Notes: generated by a model from the letters alone, not told the origin. 64,000 nt of DNA from Phaseolus vulgaris (GCF_000499845.2 NC_023750.2:7128874-7192873); one strand, 5' to 3'; shown: positions 45,498 to 59,340, counted from the stretch's first letter. Program-made: numbers and translations.

Positions 45498-46894
45498 TGT
45501 AACGGCGCTTTTTTTTAGAAAAAGCTACAGACCCCCTCCCCCCATGCCATTTTCTCTTTTTTTTTTCTCTCTCTCTCTCTCTCTCCAATTCTCTTCTCTC
45601 TCTCTCTTTTAATTTCTCTCCCAATCTTCATCTATTTTAGAATCTGATCATACCACGTTGTAGCAGAGGAGTTAAGGAACATTTCTACCCGATCAGATTT
45701 TCAAACAGAGTAAGTTCATTTTTACTCTAAATATCCTTTGTTCTTTATTTTTCCTTAGGATTTAGTCATCAATCTTGGTGGGGTCAGTTGAGAAGTTTAA
45801 TCCTCTCAACTTATTATATTATATACTGAAATTTTGTTATGTTTGGATAATTTGCATTAGGCCCGTAAATCTTGAAGCTTATCCAAACGGCGGGGAATAA
45901 AATTCTAAAAGTTGCTTGGAAAGCAAGCAATTGAGGTAAGGGAAGCTAAATTTAATTTTTTTATAGCACCCTAGGATAGAAGATCTGAATGCGGAAGGGA
46001 CGTGGTCCCAATATTCAATTTTTCTTGCAGGGATGTTGTGTGTTATATATATTGGGTTGTTTGTTTATATATTATTTAAATTTGTAAAAATATTATATAT
46101 TGATGGTTTAATATTTAAGTGTTTTTTTTATTTTAATTACGTTTTTGAATGTTGTGGATCGTGTTTGGAATGATATTGTATGACGGGATGGTATGGAATT
46201 GAATTCATGCATTTGGGATAATGTATGGACTGATGTTTGTTGTGTATTAAGTATTGATGCCTATGTGATAACAGAGATCTCCGAGCTTCACTGATGATCT
46301 AAGTCACATAGACTAAGATATCAGGTGGTGAGAAGCTGATGGGGGAGTTCATGCACACCGTGACATATGAGATGCACGGCTTGGGTTGTATTGAACTTAC
46401 CCTGATCCTTTCTGTTGGATTCCCTGGTAATCTTTGGATTAGGTGTTAGTCTCTGGTAGGACTTACTTAATACGGGTCTTCCGGAAGACGTTGTTTGTTG
46501 AATATTCTGGATGTGTAGATCCATGTGAGATCTATGTGATTGTTTATTGTTGAGATTTGAAGAAAGTTGAATAATTTGAGAAATTGATCATGTAATTTGG
46601 TTTTCTCTTTTGATTTAATTGTGTATATTATAAAATTCTATTTTCACTAGCTTACCCTTGTTTTTCTTGTTGTGTTTGAACTGCAATGACTGTACTATGT
46701 ACACGAGCAGATGACCATACAGGTGCAGGAGAGCCTTAGAGGGTTCAGAGTCTTATTTTGAGTTGTGGATATGTAAATTGTATTTCTATAAATCCTAATC
46801 ATGTATTAGGAATGTTTTTGAAAAACTCCAAGTTTGTATAGAAACTGGTAGAACTTTTATTGTAATAGTTATATGTAAATTATGGGGTGTTACA
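45498..46894 (+). repeat. 3' LTR of the gypsy element
   Basis: 1397 bases, the same ends as the 5' LTR, longer mainly through a longer CT run near 45560. It is followed by the CACTA target copy. The preceding polypurine tract is poor (GTAGTTGGAGATAA). Confidence 0.95.
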
Positions 46895-47225
46895 CACTAT
46901 ATATAGTGGCTTCCTTCAAGAAATGTAACAAACAACAACATACACTTGTTTCCTCTCTCTTTTCATATACTCTCTATTTCTACTCTTGGGGTAAGTGTTT
47001 AACCCATATAGAGAGAATTTTTTTTGGGGCTATTTATCTATTAGCCTGAGAGGAATTCATTGTACTCCCAGTACCATTATAGTGAAATTTGTGGCTCTCT
47101 CACCAGTGGTTTTTTACCTCTATTTAAAGGAGTTTTCCACCTAAAAATTTCTGGTATCATTCTCATTTTTCTTGTTACTTTAATTTCTCATAATCTTTAG
47201 TTGAAATTATTACGTTTCCACACAC
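46895..47225 (+). repeat. Right part of a copia-type LTR interrupted by the gypsy element
   Basis: When rejoined with the DNA left of 39223, a TATA box CTATATATAG and a leader beginning near GTGGCTTCC appear. Further on, AGTGGTTTTTTACCTC and GTTTTCCACCTAAAAATTTC resemble the U5 region of Tork/SIRE-like copia LTRs. Both true ends are unclear and no primer binding site follows, so it may be a solo or truncated LTR. Confidence 0.45.
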
Positions 47226-47639
47226 GATATCCCTACAAATATAATTCTTATTACTAATAAAGAACTATTTTAACTTGTTTTTAACTTACTAATTTTAGTA
47301 CACATAACAACTTGTTATTGACCTAGTTAAAGGAGATGAAGATGTACATGAAGAAAAAGAATAAATATAGGTATGCATTGAGTTCTCTAACTACATAAAT
47401 ACACATCATTACTAGTAATTAACTAATTGATTTAAAATTGTATGTATGATGAGTAATCTGGTATATGAATGAATTGAAATTGATGTCTTTTATTAAAATG
47501 AGTTTAAAGATAGAAATTTTTTATGAGGGTATTCTTTAATATTTCTAAAAGTCATGATTTATCTGAATCTTGATGGAACTAAGATGACCCAAACATAGGA
47601 TTACTTGGCAATGCCTCAATATCTGGTGGGCTTCTAAGG
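47226..47639. other. AT-rich spacer, no gene seen
   Basis: Nothing coding or repetitive was recognised. The base composition changes sharply to GC-richer DNA at about 47640, which I take as the start of the LINE leader. Confidence 0.5.
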
Positions 47640-48269
47640 TTAACCAACACCGACCAACTTGGTAAACCAATTCCACACAATGTTGGTCGAGAGAGAGGAC
47701 AATTGATCCCATTCCACAACTGTGCGGCTACGGTTAGGGTGGTCATTCAAACTCCCCTCGAGTGGTGGACGGTGTTTGCTTTTGACAACATAGGGGCTAC
47801 GCGATTGCGGATCGACAATTGCTTTTGACGGCGTAGGGGTTACGTGGTTGTGGATCAACGGAGTGCTAGTGGTGGTGATCGGCGTTGTTCCCTTTGAGGA
47901 GTTGGTGTTTGCATGGCGACGACACGTCAAGGGTCGTCCTTTTTGCGGAGTTGGACGCCCACAAAGTGGTGGCGTAGGGGTTTTGTGGATGCTTTGCGCT
48001 GGTCATTGACGGTTGCTGCGATGGTACAGGGTCTGGTGTTGGGTGTTCGTGTTTGGCGACGAGGTAAAGCGGGCTGCAGTGCGGTGGCACTGGGGGTGGA
48101 AGGACAGAGTGCATGGAGATCGATGTTAGAGGTTGTTCTAGGCGAACGTTTGCAGGGTTGCCCTTAGCAGTAGTACCACGATAACGACGAGGAGAGGCGG
48201 CTGGAGGTGTTTTGGAGTTTTCTCGAGGAGGTGATTTTAGAGTATATTATAGAGGTCTCGTAGTAGTAT

Positions 48270-49335
48270 ATGGCAGATACTACGTTCTTTTTTACTAACT
48301 TTCCTAATGAGTTTCAAGAAAAGGATTTATGGAGAGTATTTCAGCGTCGGGGAAGAGTTTTAGATGTTTTCATATCTAGAAAGTTAAACGCCAGAAAACA
48401 ACTTTTTGTCTTCGTCAGATTTAGTGGAGTGAGGGATGCACTTGCTTTGGAAAGACAAATTGATTCCATTTGGATTGGTACATGGAAGTTGCAGACAAAC
48501 AAACCCAAGTGCGAAAGACAAGAGAAGCCAGAGCACACCTTGCAGCGACAAGTTCATACTCAGAATGTTCAGAGCCAGAAGGTTCATCAACGCTCTTTTG
48601 CTCAAGTCGTCAAGGGTGGAAACACAGGCAACAACCAGAAGGGTGCAGAAGACAACTTGCCCCATTTCAGGGTTAATGCGGAGACGTCCTTTTGGTTGGA
48701 GAGTTGTTTTGTTGGGAAGTTGTTGAAGGCAACGAATGGGCAACCTGTTAAGGAGAGCTTTATTTTGGGAGGGTTTAATTTTGTGAGGGTAAGATATATA
48801 GGGGAGATGTACATAGTTTTGTCTTGTGAAGAAGAGGGCTTAATTGAGAGGATAATATAAGAGAACAAAGAAGGGTTCGATAGTATTTTTGGATCAATTG
48901 TCCCATAATGACTCTTTTGTGTTATTTGAGAGTTTCGTCTGGTTTCGTTGTAGAGGTATCTCGTTGGCTCTTTGGAGTAATCAATGTTTCGAACACATTA
49001 GGGTTCTAGTGGGCACACTTGTAGAGGTTGATGAAGGAACTGTTTCAAAAGAGGTGTTAGAGTACGCAAGGTTGCATATCAGAATACCGTTGAGAGAGGA
49101 GACAAGGTTGATGAAAATAGTAAGAATAAATGATAGATTTTGTGAGGTGTCTTTCGAGGAAGAGAGTTTTATTGCTCCTTCGTGTGGCTATTTATTTCAT
49201 AAGTGGGGCATGGTCTCAAAGGAAGACTCAGAGGCCCATTTTGATGCTAATGTTGGTGAAGATTTTTCTGAATCTGAGTGCTCAGATCACAACGATAGGT
49301 CTAGAGAGAGGAGAGGTGAGGATAAGACTGTTTAG
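48270..49335 (+). pseudogene. LINE ORF1 with RRM and DUF4283-like region
   Basis: It starts at the ATG of MADTTFFFTNFPNEFQEKDL. Residues 5-80 form an RRM: FFFTNFP is the RNP2-like strand and KQLFVFVRFSG the RNP1-like strand. Then comes a basic, Gln-rich part ending RSFAQVVKGG, common in plant LINE ORF1 before the second domain. The frame stops at 48860 but continues with WFRCRGISLALWSNQCFEHI and IRIPLREETRLMKIVRIND up to 49335, so one or two mutations interrupt a longer RNA-binding protein. It would bind LINE RNA in the particle. Confidence 0.75.
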
Positions 49336-50451
49336 TTCCCGGTGAAGGGGGAAGAGTCTCCAAAAGGCGATGCACTTTAGTTGAAGAATTAATTCTGATG
49401 CGAAAAGTCAGAATGGGGCTTTGGAACTAAGGAAAGAGGGTACTGTGGTATTGAAAAATGTAGTGGAGTATAAATCTCAAAGTCTCTTGCCGACAATTAA
49501 TTGCATATCGACTTTCGAAGGGGCATGGTCAAATGACTTAATTTGTAATGGGCTGGTTCATACCCAATTGAGAACAAAAAGTTGGGTGAGGAGAACTCTA
49601 GGGTTTGGCCCAATTGTTGACGAGGCCGAACATTTAGAGTTTGTCGTTTCCAGAGGCGCGATGAACAAGGGGGAGTTGGTTGGCACGGTGGTGAGCCTGT
49701 GAAAGATGTTTTGAAAGCCTTCTCAGATAAGGGTTTCCCTGCAACGCCGACAGAGGTTTGCGATGATGAGCAAAAGTGTGCTAATGGGTATATTGGTTGA
49801 GTGGAAATGAAGAAGTTGAAGTGCGGTGGAGAGGTGGGCAGCTTGGGGCTAGGAGACGCGATGGTCGGTGTCATCGTTGGCGCGGGAATGGTACATGGAG
49901 GTCACGCGTTCACGCGGGAACGGAAGTGAGCGGCGAGGTGCAGTGGAACGTTGATGTAGGTACAGGGACAAGTCCGAGCGAGAGTGACGACTAGACAACA
50001 AAAGTTGTGAAGAAGATGAGTAATGTGGGGCTAGTGCGGAGTGGCGAGGTTGTCGTGTTATACGCCAGTAAAGCAATATTATGTCCTCCTAGGGCCAAGG
50101 TTTGTGGGTCGAAGTTCCATTTTGCTAGTTGTCCAATAGGGAGGATGATGGCTAGTATTGGTGGAGGGGTGGGATATAAGTCTCTTTTGAGAGATGGAAG
50201 CACACTTGTGGTTGAAAGGGTATCGAAGTCTGCTTCGTCAATGTAATAAAGGTCATAAATTTTCATCTCGGACAATGATAATAGAATGTTCTGGTTAAAA
50301 GATTAATATAGCGAAGCTAGGAGAATGTGGAATATTGGTAAGGAGATGGGTTTCACTTTGTTAGGGGAAGAAGAAGTAGTCTTAAACAGGCTTTGCGATC
50401 TAGAGAATCGAGATAAGAGGAGTAGTTAGATGGAGAATTGGGTTTCTGATG

Positions 50452-53400
50452 ATGAGTCTAATTAGTATGAATATAAGAGGGGTGGGAGGAAGTATGAAAA
50501 GAACATACTTAAGAGACTTGATCCGAAAATAGGAGGTTGGAATGGTTTGCCTAAAGGAGACAAAGTGCTCAGAGTTTAGTAAAGAAAGTTGCTATCATTT
50601 GTTGGGCTCAAATGAAATTGATTGGATCGAGAACGACGTGGGTAATAATGCAGGAGGAATTATTACTATGTGGAGAAGAAGTTATTTCAATATGACATGT
50701 TCCTTTAATGGGAGATTTTTTTCTGTCATCGAAGGGGTTTGAAAGGTAGGAGTTGGGGTACATATTACGGTAGTGAATGTGTATAGTTCTAGCTCGATGA
50801 AAGAAAGGAATGAGGTATGGGATGAGATTAGTAAATTAGGGAATGATTAATAAAACAGAGCATGGTGCATTATTGGGGATTTTAATTCAATTTGACAAAA
50901 GATGAGAGAAAAATTTTAGTCTCAGTATCTGATTATAGCAGAGAGACTAGAGGATTTAACGATTTTATTGAAAAATTTGAGTTGTTGGATATTTTGATGG
51001 TTGGAAGAAAATTCACTTGGTATAAGCCGAATGGGTCAGTTAAGAACAGAATTGACAGGATCCTCGTTTGTAGGGAGTGGTTGGATGTTTGGCCAAATAG
51101 TAAACAATGTATTCTTAGTAGACCGGTCTCTGATAATTGTGCCTTAGTGCTTAAAGTTTCGTCAGTGGATTGAGGGAAGAAACCTTTCAGGAGTTTGGAT
51201 GTGTGGCAAAGAGATGGAAGGTTTTTAGATTCATCCACAGTAAATGGTAGAGTTATGAGGTGTTTGGCAGAGGATTGTTCGTATTAAAAGATAAATTGAA
51301 AAAGTTGAAATCAGATTTGAAGATTTGGAATAGAGAGATTTTCGAGAACGTTAATCAAGCAGTAAAAAAACTACAAAAGAAAATTCAAGAGTTGGATGCA
51401 AGAGATGATGAAAATGTTTTAGATGAGTTTGGAAGGAAGGAGATGGGACTTTTGTTGGCTGAACAAAGTCGAAATTTATTCAAACAAGAAGCGGTCTTGC
51501 ATCAAAAAACATGTTTAAAGTGGTTGAAACAAGGTGATTTAAATACAAAATTCTTCCATTCATCTGTGAAGTAAAGGAGAATGAGAAATGGGATTAATGG
51601 GGTAGTGAACAATCGGTGGTGTGAAGATAAGGAGGTAGTTAAGACTAAGGTCAGAGAGTTCTTTGAAGCCAGATTTGATGGGACGTCCAAGCCCCAGGTT
51701 AGGTTGAACAATGTTCGCTTTAATGTCACATCTGATGAAGATATCGCATCGCTGGTTGGAGTTGTTTCTAATGAGGAGGTTAAGAACGTAGTTTGGAGTT
51801 GTGGTAGCTCAAAGAGTCCTGATCCTGATGGATTCAACTTCAATTTCATCTGGTTTTGGCGATAAATGATTTTATGGACAATGGTAAGTGGCCTAGAGGG
51901 TCAAATGCATCTTTTATATGTTTGATTCCTAAGTCTGATAACCCGCAACAGCTTAGTGATTATAAACTCATCTCACTGGTAGGGTGTGTGTACAAAATCG
52001 TTTCAAAAGTTTTGGCTATCAGGTTGAAAAAGGTGATTAATAAAGTCATCGACATTAGGCAATCTACTTTTCTTAAAGGGTGGGGACTTTCGGATAGTGT
52101 TCTAGTTGTCAACGAAGTCTTAGAAGAGATGAAGAGGAAGAAGAAGAGTTGCGTGTTTTTCAAGGTGGATTACGAGAAGACATATGACTCTATGGGGTGG
52201 GATTTCATTTATTACATGTTAGGCAGACTTGGTTTTTGTGAAAAGTGGATAACTTGGATTAAAGTTTGTTTAGAATAAGCTTCGATATCAGTTCTCGAAA
52301 TGGAAGTCCCACTAAAGAGTTTAACCCGAAGAAGGGTCTGAGGCAAGGTGATTCTTTAGCTCCATTCTTGTTCCTTATAGCGGCTGAAGGCCTAGCTGAG
52401 GTGTCTAGGATTGTGATTGAGAAAGACTTGGTTGAGAGCTTGGAGATCGGGAAAAATTCAGTTAAGGTAAACATGCTCCAGTATGCTGATGACACCTTGT
52501 TTTTTTGAAAAGAAAATACAAAAGTGTGTTTAACATAAAGGATATTTTGAAGTGTTTTGGGTTGGCATCTGGTCCTAGGGTCGATCAGATCACAATTCTC
52601 CATTTTGCGACAATATTAAATTGTGATGTGATGAAAACCCCCTTTTAAGTATTTGGGGATGCCTGTAGGGGGTGTCATAAGAGGGGCGAGTTTTGGGACG
52701 AAGTGGTCAACAAAATAAAAAGCAGGTTAGTTAGGTGGAAGGGCAAATAGATATCGATGGCTGGGAGGATTTGTTTGATGAAATCCGTTTTGTCATTCAT
52801 ACCTTTGTTCTATCTCTCTCTATTCAAGTTGTCGTCTACAGTGTTGAAAAAGATAGTGAGTATGCAAAGGATTTTTTGTGGGGTTGGGGGTTTGAAGGGA
52901 GAAAGATTGCATGGACTGCTTGGGATAAGGTTTGTATGTCTCGGGAAGCGGGCGGTCTTAGCATTATAAATGTTAGGCTATTTAATTTGGCCTTATTGAG
53001 AAAATGGATTTGACGCCTAAATTTGGGCAAGGGGGGTTGTGGAGGGAGATTATTGAGTCTAAGTATGGAGGATGGAGAAATCTGAATGAACAGCAGGTCA
53101 ACAATAGCAAAGTTTTTTTGTGGTGGCGAGATATGATGAAGGTATGGAAGTCTGAGGAGTGGGGAGGGAAGTTTGAAGATTGTTTCAGTTGGGAGGTTAG
53201 AAATGAGAAAAATATTATGTTTTAGGAAGACAATTAGGTAGGCTCTGGAGTCTTAAAAAGTAGATTCCTCATACTCTTTTCTTTGTCTGTCTCTAAGGAG
53301 GCAAATCTATTTGATTGTGGAGATTGGGTTAATGGTGTCTGAGTGTGGAATTTAATTTGGAGAAGATGTTTTTTTGTTTGAGAGGAGGATTAGGTAAGTC

Positions 53401-54050
53401 AGCTTTTTGAGGAGATTTCTAGTAAGCGGCTCGAGTTAGAGAATGTGGACATATGGGTTTGGAAGGATAGCGAGACAACAATGTTTTCAGTCAAGTCTAC
53501 TTATGATTTATTAAGGGGAGAGGGAGTCGAGGAAAATATGCGAATATACAATTTCTTCTGGATGATTAAGGCTCTTCCTTCTACTCATGTCACAACTTGG
53601 AGGGTGATTGAAAACAAGATTGCTTCTAAGGTAAATCTGGAAAGACGCGATATTGGGATCGAGAACAACCTTTGTTGCTTGTGCAGGGTGTTCAACAAGT
53701 CATTTGTTCTTCAGATGCAGAGTCACTTGCCTAGTGTGGAATCTTTGTTATGATTAGTTATGAGTGAGTTCAGTTGATCCTCTTGTTCCTGGATCACATT
53801 TTGATTCAAAATTCTTGATGCATCTACTTCAGTTAATCTGATTATGAGTAATGTTTGGATCGCGTTAGTTAGTGAAATTTGGAGACACAGGAATAATTGT
53901 TTACTTAAAGGAGGACTAGTGGATCATTCTGAAGTTTTTTCCCTAACACAGGTTAAGGTTTGATCTTGGATCTCTTCAAAGGTACAGTCAGTGAGTTTCT
54001 CGTTCTCTGACTGGTGTCTAGAATCCTTGATATGTATGCATTCAATTTAA
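50452..54050 (+). pseudogene. LINE ORF2: endonuclease, reverse transcriptase, zinc-binding domain
   Basis: Endonuclease: MSLISMNIRGVGG at 50452, CLKETKCSEF near 50548, IIGDFNS near 50870 and SDNCALVLKV near 51130. The catalytic His of the usual SDHxP is Asn here. RT: WLKQGDLNTKFFHS near 51520, FICLIPKSDNPQQLSDYK near 51915, FFKVDYEKTYDSMGW near 52160 and LQYADDTLFF near 52480, with the catalytic Asp residues kept. The post-RT part GRKIAWTAWDKVC is near 52900, zf-RVT (CCLCRVF) near 53675, and FSDWCLESLICMHS near 54010. Several stop codons and frameshifts separate these pieces. Confidence 0.85.
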
Positions 54051-54248
54051 AGTTATTATTAGGGTGGCGGGGTTGGTCCTTGATCTTACTGTTGTATTTA
54101 GTTGGTGGCGTAGGGATTGGCAATAGGCGGATCTTTTGGGATGTTGTTTGAGTATGCAGAAAGGTGTTTTTGTATATCTAGCTCTGTATGAGAGTTGGAC
54201 CACCCCTTAAGTAGTCTTGTTTAATTATTTGTTTCTTGCGGATAAAAA

Positions 54249-55440
54249 AATAGTTAATTTTAAAGGTTTTTATGTCAAATAGATTAGATATAATCTATTT
54301 TGGTGAGGGTAAAAAGGGTATGGAAGGAAGATGAAAAGAGGGTATGGAATGAGGAGGTAGTAGAGAGAAATAGTTATATTTTTCTTTCTCTATTATTTTT
54401 TTTTTTCAATTCGTGCAAATAATCAAGTGTTCTCGGTTGTGTTTTATAGTTTAATGGGTTTTTTTTTTGTATTTTTTTTTGTTTGGTTTGGTGTTGAATT
54501 TGATGGGTGAAGTGGTGTCTCAACTTGTCTCATTGCTAGTTCAAGGTTGTTCACTATTTACTTTTGTTTCGAAGTGATGCTGATATACATAAGTTTGGTT
54601 TATGTTCAAAACACATTATCTATAGTATTAATATTAAAATTTGTTTGTTACTTCGTTGATCTTGGTGCTTATATTTGATTGAGTGGATAAAGTCATGAAC
54701 TTATATTAGAATTGCATTATAAGTGTCTTTTTTACTCTGATTTTTTCCTCTTCAATTGGTGTGTTAGAGAAGGTTTAGAGTCTTGATGGCCTGAGCCTGA
54801 AGTGATACTATACTACAAGGTATTGTTGTTGATCTTGAAAAATTAACTTACTAAATATAAATAAATATGTATGAAAATTTAATTAAAATTGAGACTTATC
54901 AAAGATAAAATATATTAATATATAATTCATATTAATTCTAAAATATTGAAATATGAAGTTAAGTGAGTTCAAAATCACATAATTATAATTGTTATTAAAT
55001 ATTTTAGGTTAAGATATTTTAGTTATAAAATATTTTATTAGGTTAATGATTTCTAAGATAAAAAAACACTTAATTATGGTGTTTTTTTATCAACAAAAAT
55101 TATTATGGTGTTCTTTTAAGTAATATATGTATCTTATCATATAGGTAATACAAATCAATTTCTTTGATATATTAGTACATCATATGATTTTTTTCTCCAG
55201 TATATATATTTGATTAACTCATGAGTCTCTCCCATTAAAAAACCTAATAGAAGTATCTCTCTATCGTGTCTCTTCTCTTTTGCATTTTTTACTCTAGTCA
55301 ATGTCCACAATATTACAAGTTCATCAAATTTAACTTGGCATACTTGAACAACAATACACTATAAAATTCCTATTTTAACAAAATTCCTATTTTAACAATT
55401 GTGTGGCATCTTTTTGGATCCATACTCATGGATGACAAGG
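54249..55440. other. AT-rich intergenic region, no gene seen
   Basis: No coding frame, MITE end or LTR motif was recognised apart from T-rich low complexity. Confidence 0.5.
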
Positions 55441-55730
55441 AGCTACAAGAAATCATTAAATAAAAATCAAATTTAGAGATAAAAAATAATTCGTTATTAT
55501 ATTAGTAAATTAGATACTATTTTAAATACTAAAAAAATGTATTGGTATCTAAAGTTGTTTTTATTATTCATTAATTGTTTTTAGATTGGTATCTAATTAG
55601 CTACTGGTTTTAGCTACCAACTTTAGAATCTAAGATAGTTGGTAGTTAAAACCTTAGTAGCTAATTAGATATTAATTTAAAACTACTTTATAAATTTTAT
55701 TAATAATATAAATTACTTTAGATACCACAC
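55441..55730. mobile_element. Degenerate CACTA-type fold-back MITE
   Basis: CTACAAGAAATCATTAAATA at the left end and the mirrored TTGGTATCTAATTAGCTAC / GTAGCTAATTAGATA arms place it in the same family as 8632. The right end is lost or too mutated to recognise. Confidence 0.65.
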
Positions 55731-55904
55731 AGAGTATCTACCAAAAAATATACTCTATATAAACTTTTTAATCACTTGATTTTTTTAAAAGTATCCAAAT
55801 AAAACTCAGGTATAATGATTAACCGCTAGGGGTTGGAGACATGATACCTTATCAACACGGATGTAATTAAAATACTCATACTCATTACCTATATGTATCT
55901 ATTA

Positions 55905-56738
55905 GCTAGAAAATAAGATTGTTACTAAAGTCAACTTGAAGAGACGGGAGGTTGAGATTGAAAGTAACTTGTGGTGTTTGTGCGGGGTGAAAGAGGAGAC
56001 AACAAGTCATTTATTGTTTGGTTATAGAATTGTTTGGCTAGTTTGGAACCTTTTCTACATGTGGTTAGGGATGAGATCGGTAGATCATCATGTTTCGGTT
56101 TCACATTTCTTGTAGTTTAAATTGCATGATACACCTACATTTGTTAAAATAGTTTTGGGGAAATGTTTGGATTGCATTAGTAAGTGAGATTTGGAGGCAT
56201 AGGAATAAGCACATCTTTAAAGGTGGAGTGATTGATCATTTATAAATTTTCTCCCTAGCTCAATTGAAGGTCTAGTCTTGGGTAACTTCTAAAGTGCCCT
56301 CTGCTTGTTTTTTCCTTTTTAGATTGGTGTCTTGACCCCCTAGTCTGTATGTACTCGATTAAAAGTAAATGACTTTTTATAGGTTGGTCAAGCTTTTACT
56401 TTGTGTTTGTGAGGGTGTTAGCTTTTGTTGTTGTTTTGAGTGACAGGTGATCAAGATGGTTTTTTCCTGTTTTGAACTTTACACTTTGCGCTTTAATCTT
56501 TGATTTTGTTTGGTTTGAAAGTGGTGTTTGGTGTGGTAGCTTGTTTTAGTGTAGCTTTTGTTGTACGGTAGACAACTTGGCTTGCATTGGTTTTTATTAG
56601 ATAGTTGGTGGTAAGCTTTCGGATTTCATTTCGCTTTAGAGAAAGATGTGTTTATCTCTTTTGTTCTATATAAGGGTTGGATTACCTCTAAAATGACCCA
56701 TATTTATTTATTTTTTCTTACTGATAAAAAAAATTAAA
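55905..56738 (+). pseudogene. 5'-truncated LINE 3' end
   Basis: The frame NKIVTKVNLKRREVEI, CLCGVKEETTSHLLF near 55978 and IVWLVWN form the zf-RVT domain, with the finger His kept. LDWCLDPLVCMYS follows near 56315, then a 3' tail ending TTCTTACTGATAAAAAAAAT. The family is related to the 47640 LINE. Upstream domains are absent. Confidence 0.8.
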
Positions 56739-59340
56739 GATATTCATTTAATGTCTTTTACATAAAAGCACAATTTAATTGAGATTGGATTGATCACATG
56801 AATTATATTTTTAATACTTTTTTTATTTGATTTTTTTTTCGATTAAAAACAACCAGGTTTGACAATTCCATTGACCTCTAAGATAGAGAAATTGAAATCC
56901 AGGCATGCATTAGTGAGAACACTAAATTTATCTTTTTCTACTTTGTCAAATGTAATTTGAAGTTTATTCCTTGTTAAGAATGGGAAAAAAAATTGATTAT
57001 AAATATTTTTCCTAAGAACAATGTTAAATCATTTATAGAAATGAAAACAGACTTGAATTCTTTGCATTTTAAAAATCTAGTCTGAGAGAGATAGTCATTC
57101 TTTTCTATGTCATATTATGGCAATGCATTTTGTATTCTTTCATATTTAATTATTATATTAGTTAATTAAACGTTAAGCCATTAAAAAACAGACACATGGA
57201 GAGAGAAACATAAGTGAAAGACAAGTATTAGATAGGGTTCAAGTGATGGATAAATCTGTTAGTTTTTTTAATGTTTTGAATTCGTATGATGCTTCATTTT
57301 CCAAATCATAAGAAGAACTATTGAATTGTGTGTTTAGCTTTTTAACACTTTTTTGGCATGAAAAGGCTTGAATTCAAACAATGCATGGAATGTTAAACAA
57401 GAAATGGCATCATTGTAATTGGGAATGTATTGTCATTTTCTTCCCTTTTTAATTTTTTGAGAAACAATTGGTGAATTTTTTTTTTTCAACGATAAAAAGA
57501 AAAGGAGAGAAATATAAGGGTCACCATACCAATATATAGAGTATTTATTGGTTTTGAAAAATTTAACATATTTATGAATATAGTGAAGAGTATGACGTTT
57601 TCTTCTTCGTTTTTAAGTGATAGTGGTTGTTTCTGGTGACGGTTAGTGATTGAGGTAAGTTTTGTGGTGTTTTTACTTGTGGTGGTTTTGTTTTTGTTTA
57701 CTTATCTTTATTCATTTTTTTGAAAACCACAAAATCTAGAAAAAAAAATCAACAAGGTGCAAAAATGAAGTACAAAACTAAAAAAAAAAAATGTTTGCAG
57801 TGAGGAACGTCAAATACAACGAATCTTCTTGTCAATCCCCTCACATACTCAAATGATGAAATTTCTCTATCAAATGTTGCGACTGGAGAAAAATGAAAGT
57901 ATTGTGGGTCGAAGAAAGGTATGGGGTGTAGGGATACAAGTGAGATTATTTAAAAAATTGAGATTATGCTTCATTTAGGATTATTTAAATTTTTTAAAAA
58001 GGTTAAAACCAACTTTTCACAATTGATGTGGAGGTGATGGGGAAGGTATGAAGGTGAATGGAGAATTGTGCCTTAGTTTTTCTCTATGACTATTTTTGAA
58101 AATATGAAAACTTATTTAGTTGGCTCAATTTTTCTTAATTCATAAACTAAAATCTAAAATATTAAAAATTATTAGAAGAAAAAAAAAACTAAAAAGAAAC
58201 CATAACCCTAAATTCTCATATTCTTACTAAGAGAAATCTAACAAACTACCATGATCAACAACATTATTATTTTTAAAAAAAAAAACATATAATATTATAT
58301 AACATGATATCTTACAAGAGATTAATTCTCTAGAAATGTTAAAAAGTCAAGAAAAAAATCCAATATACTTCATTGTTCTTACAAAGATGCATTATGGTGA
58401 ATTCTATGAAAGAGAAGTGTGAGTAGAACCCATTTTCCTATGTAGTGGGAAAATAATTGCATTTAGGTTTGTTTCTTGAAAGGACTGAATTTTCAAGTTC
58501 CTCATTTGATGAGTCATATATAGAATTGACCTATGAATGTGTTTTTTCTTTTACCAACTCATTGTAATGGGAAAACCATATCCAGCATTTACCAAACAGA
58601 TCCATTACTGTAACCAAAATGCTTTCTTCTTATAGATAGCTTAAGGGTTTTCTCTCTCCAAATTATCCTAAAATGCATGTCCCAAAAAGGTGTAAATTAC
58701 AATGGTATACACAGTTGAAGCACCATACAAAATTCCCCTTAAAATGAGAATTTATCAATCATAACAAAAGGACATATTATATAAATAATTCAATACTTAG
58801 AGCCAATAATATTTTCACACCAATTTCATACCCTTCACATTTAAAAAAAATATTATTTTATTATAATATAATATCTTATTTTAAAAAACGATTATAGAGT
58901 ATTGTTTTTTACTAGAGTGTGTCAAAAAACTTTACCATATTATATCTTGAAATTCTTTCATCTAAGTAACCATGATTATGATTACATTGTTTCATAAAAT
59001 GTGTGAAACAGTCACAAACACTAATGTTTTAGAAGGTCAAATTTCCATCATCAAAATTTACTATGTTGCTTTTCTCTCTCAATTGTAATGAAGATAAGTA
59101 GTTTTGCTTTGACCACCAAAATGTTTTTCTTTTTCTTTAAAGACTTAATTTAAATATTTTGTCGGTATTTTTTATTGAGTTTAATTTCCATGTACTTAAA
59201 AGAAAATGGCTGTTATAATATGATTTTAAAAACAGTTAATATGAAAATAAAAATAAATATTTGTTATGAGATGACAGTATAAAAACTGTAAATTGTTAAT
59301 GCATATTCATAGTAATATCATTTCTCTTTTTAAATTGATG
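56739..59340. other. AT-rich intergenic region, no gene seen
   Basis: I found no coding frame of more than about 60 codons, no RNA gene and no LTR or MITE ends. Poly-A and poly-T runs are common. Confidence 0.5.

Larger units (their letters stand above)
39223..46894 (+). mobile_element. Nearly complete Ty3/gypsy LTR retrotransposon
   Basis: The element has 5' LTR 39223-40610, PBS 40615-40626, gag-pol 41036-45419, 3' LTR 45498-46894, and identical CACTA target duplications at 39218-39222 and 46895-46899. By eye the LTRs differ by about 18 substitutions and three indels in nearly 1.4 kb, so the insertion is young. Gag, protease, RT, RNase H and integrase are all present in the order of the Ty3/gypsy class. 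A chromodomain-like tail suggests a chromovirus lineage. Only one disabling change was noticed, a frameshift in a T run in gag. It inserted into an older copia-type LTR. Confidence 0.95.
47640..54248 (+). mobile_element. Degraded near-full-length LINE
   Basis: Order on the plus strand: GC-rich leader (47640-48269), RRM-containing ORF1 (48270-49335), a spacer rich in coding-like but broken frames (49380-50400), endonuclease, RT and zf-RVT (50452-54050), and a 3' tail ending TTTCTTGCGGATAAAAAAAT at 54248. The layout is that of plant L1-type LINEs. Many stops and frameshifts make it inactive. The exact 5' end and a target duplication could not be set. Confidence 0.85.
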
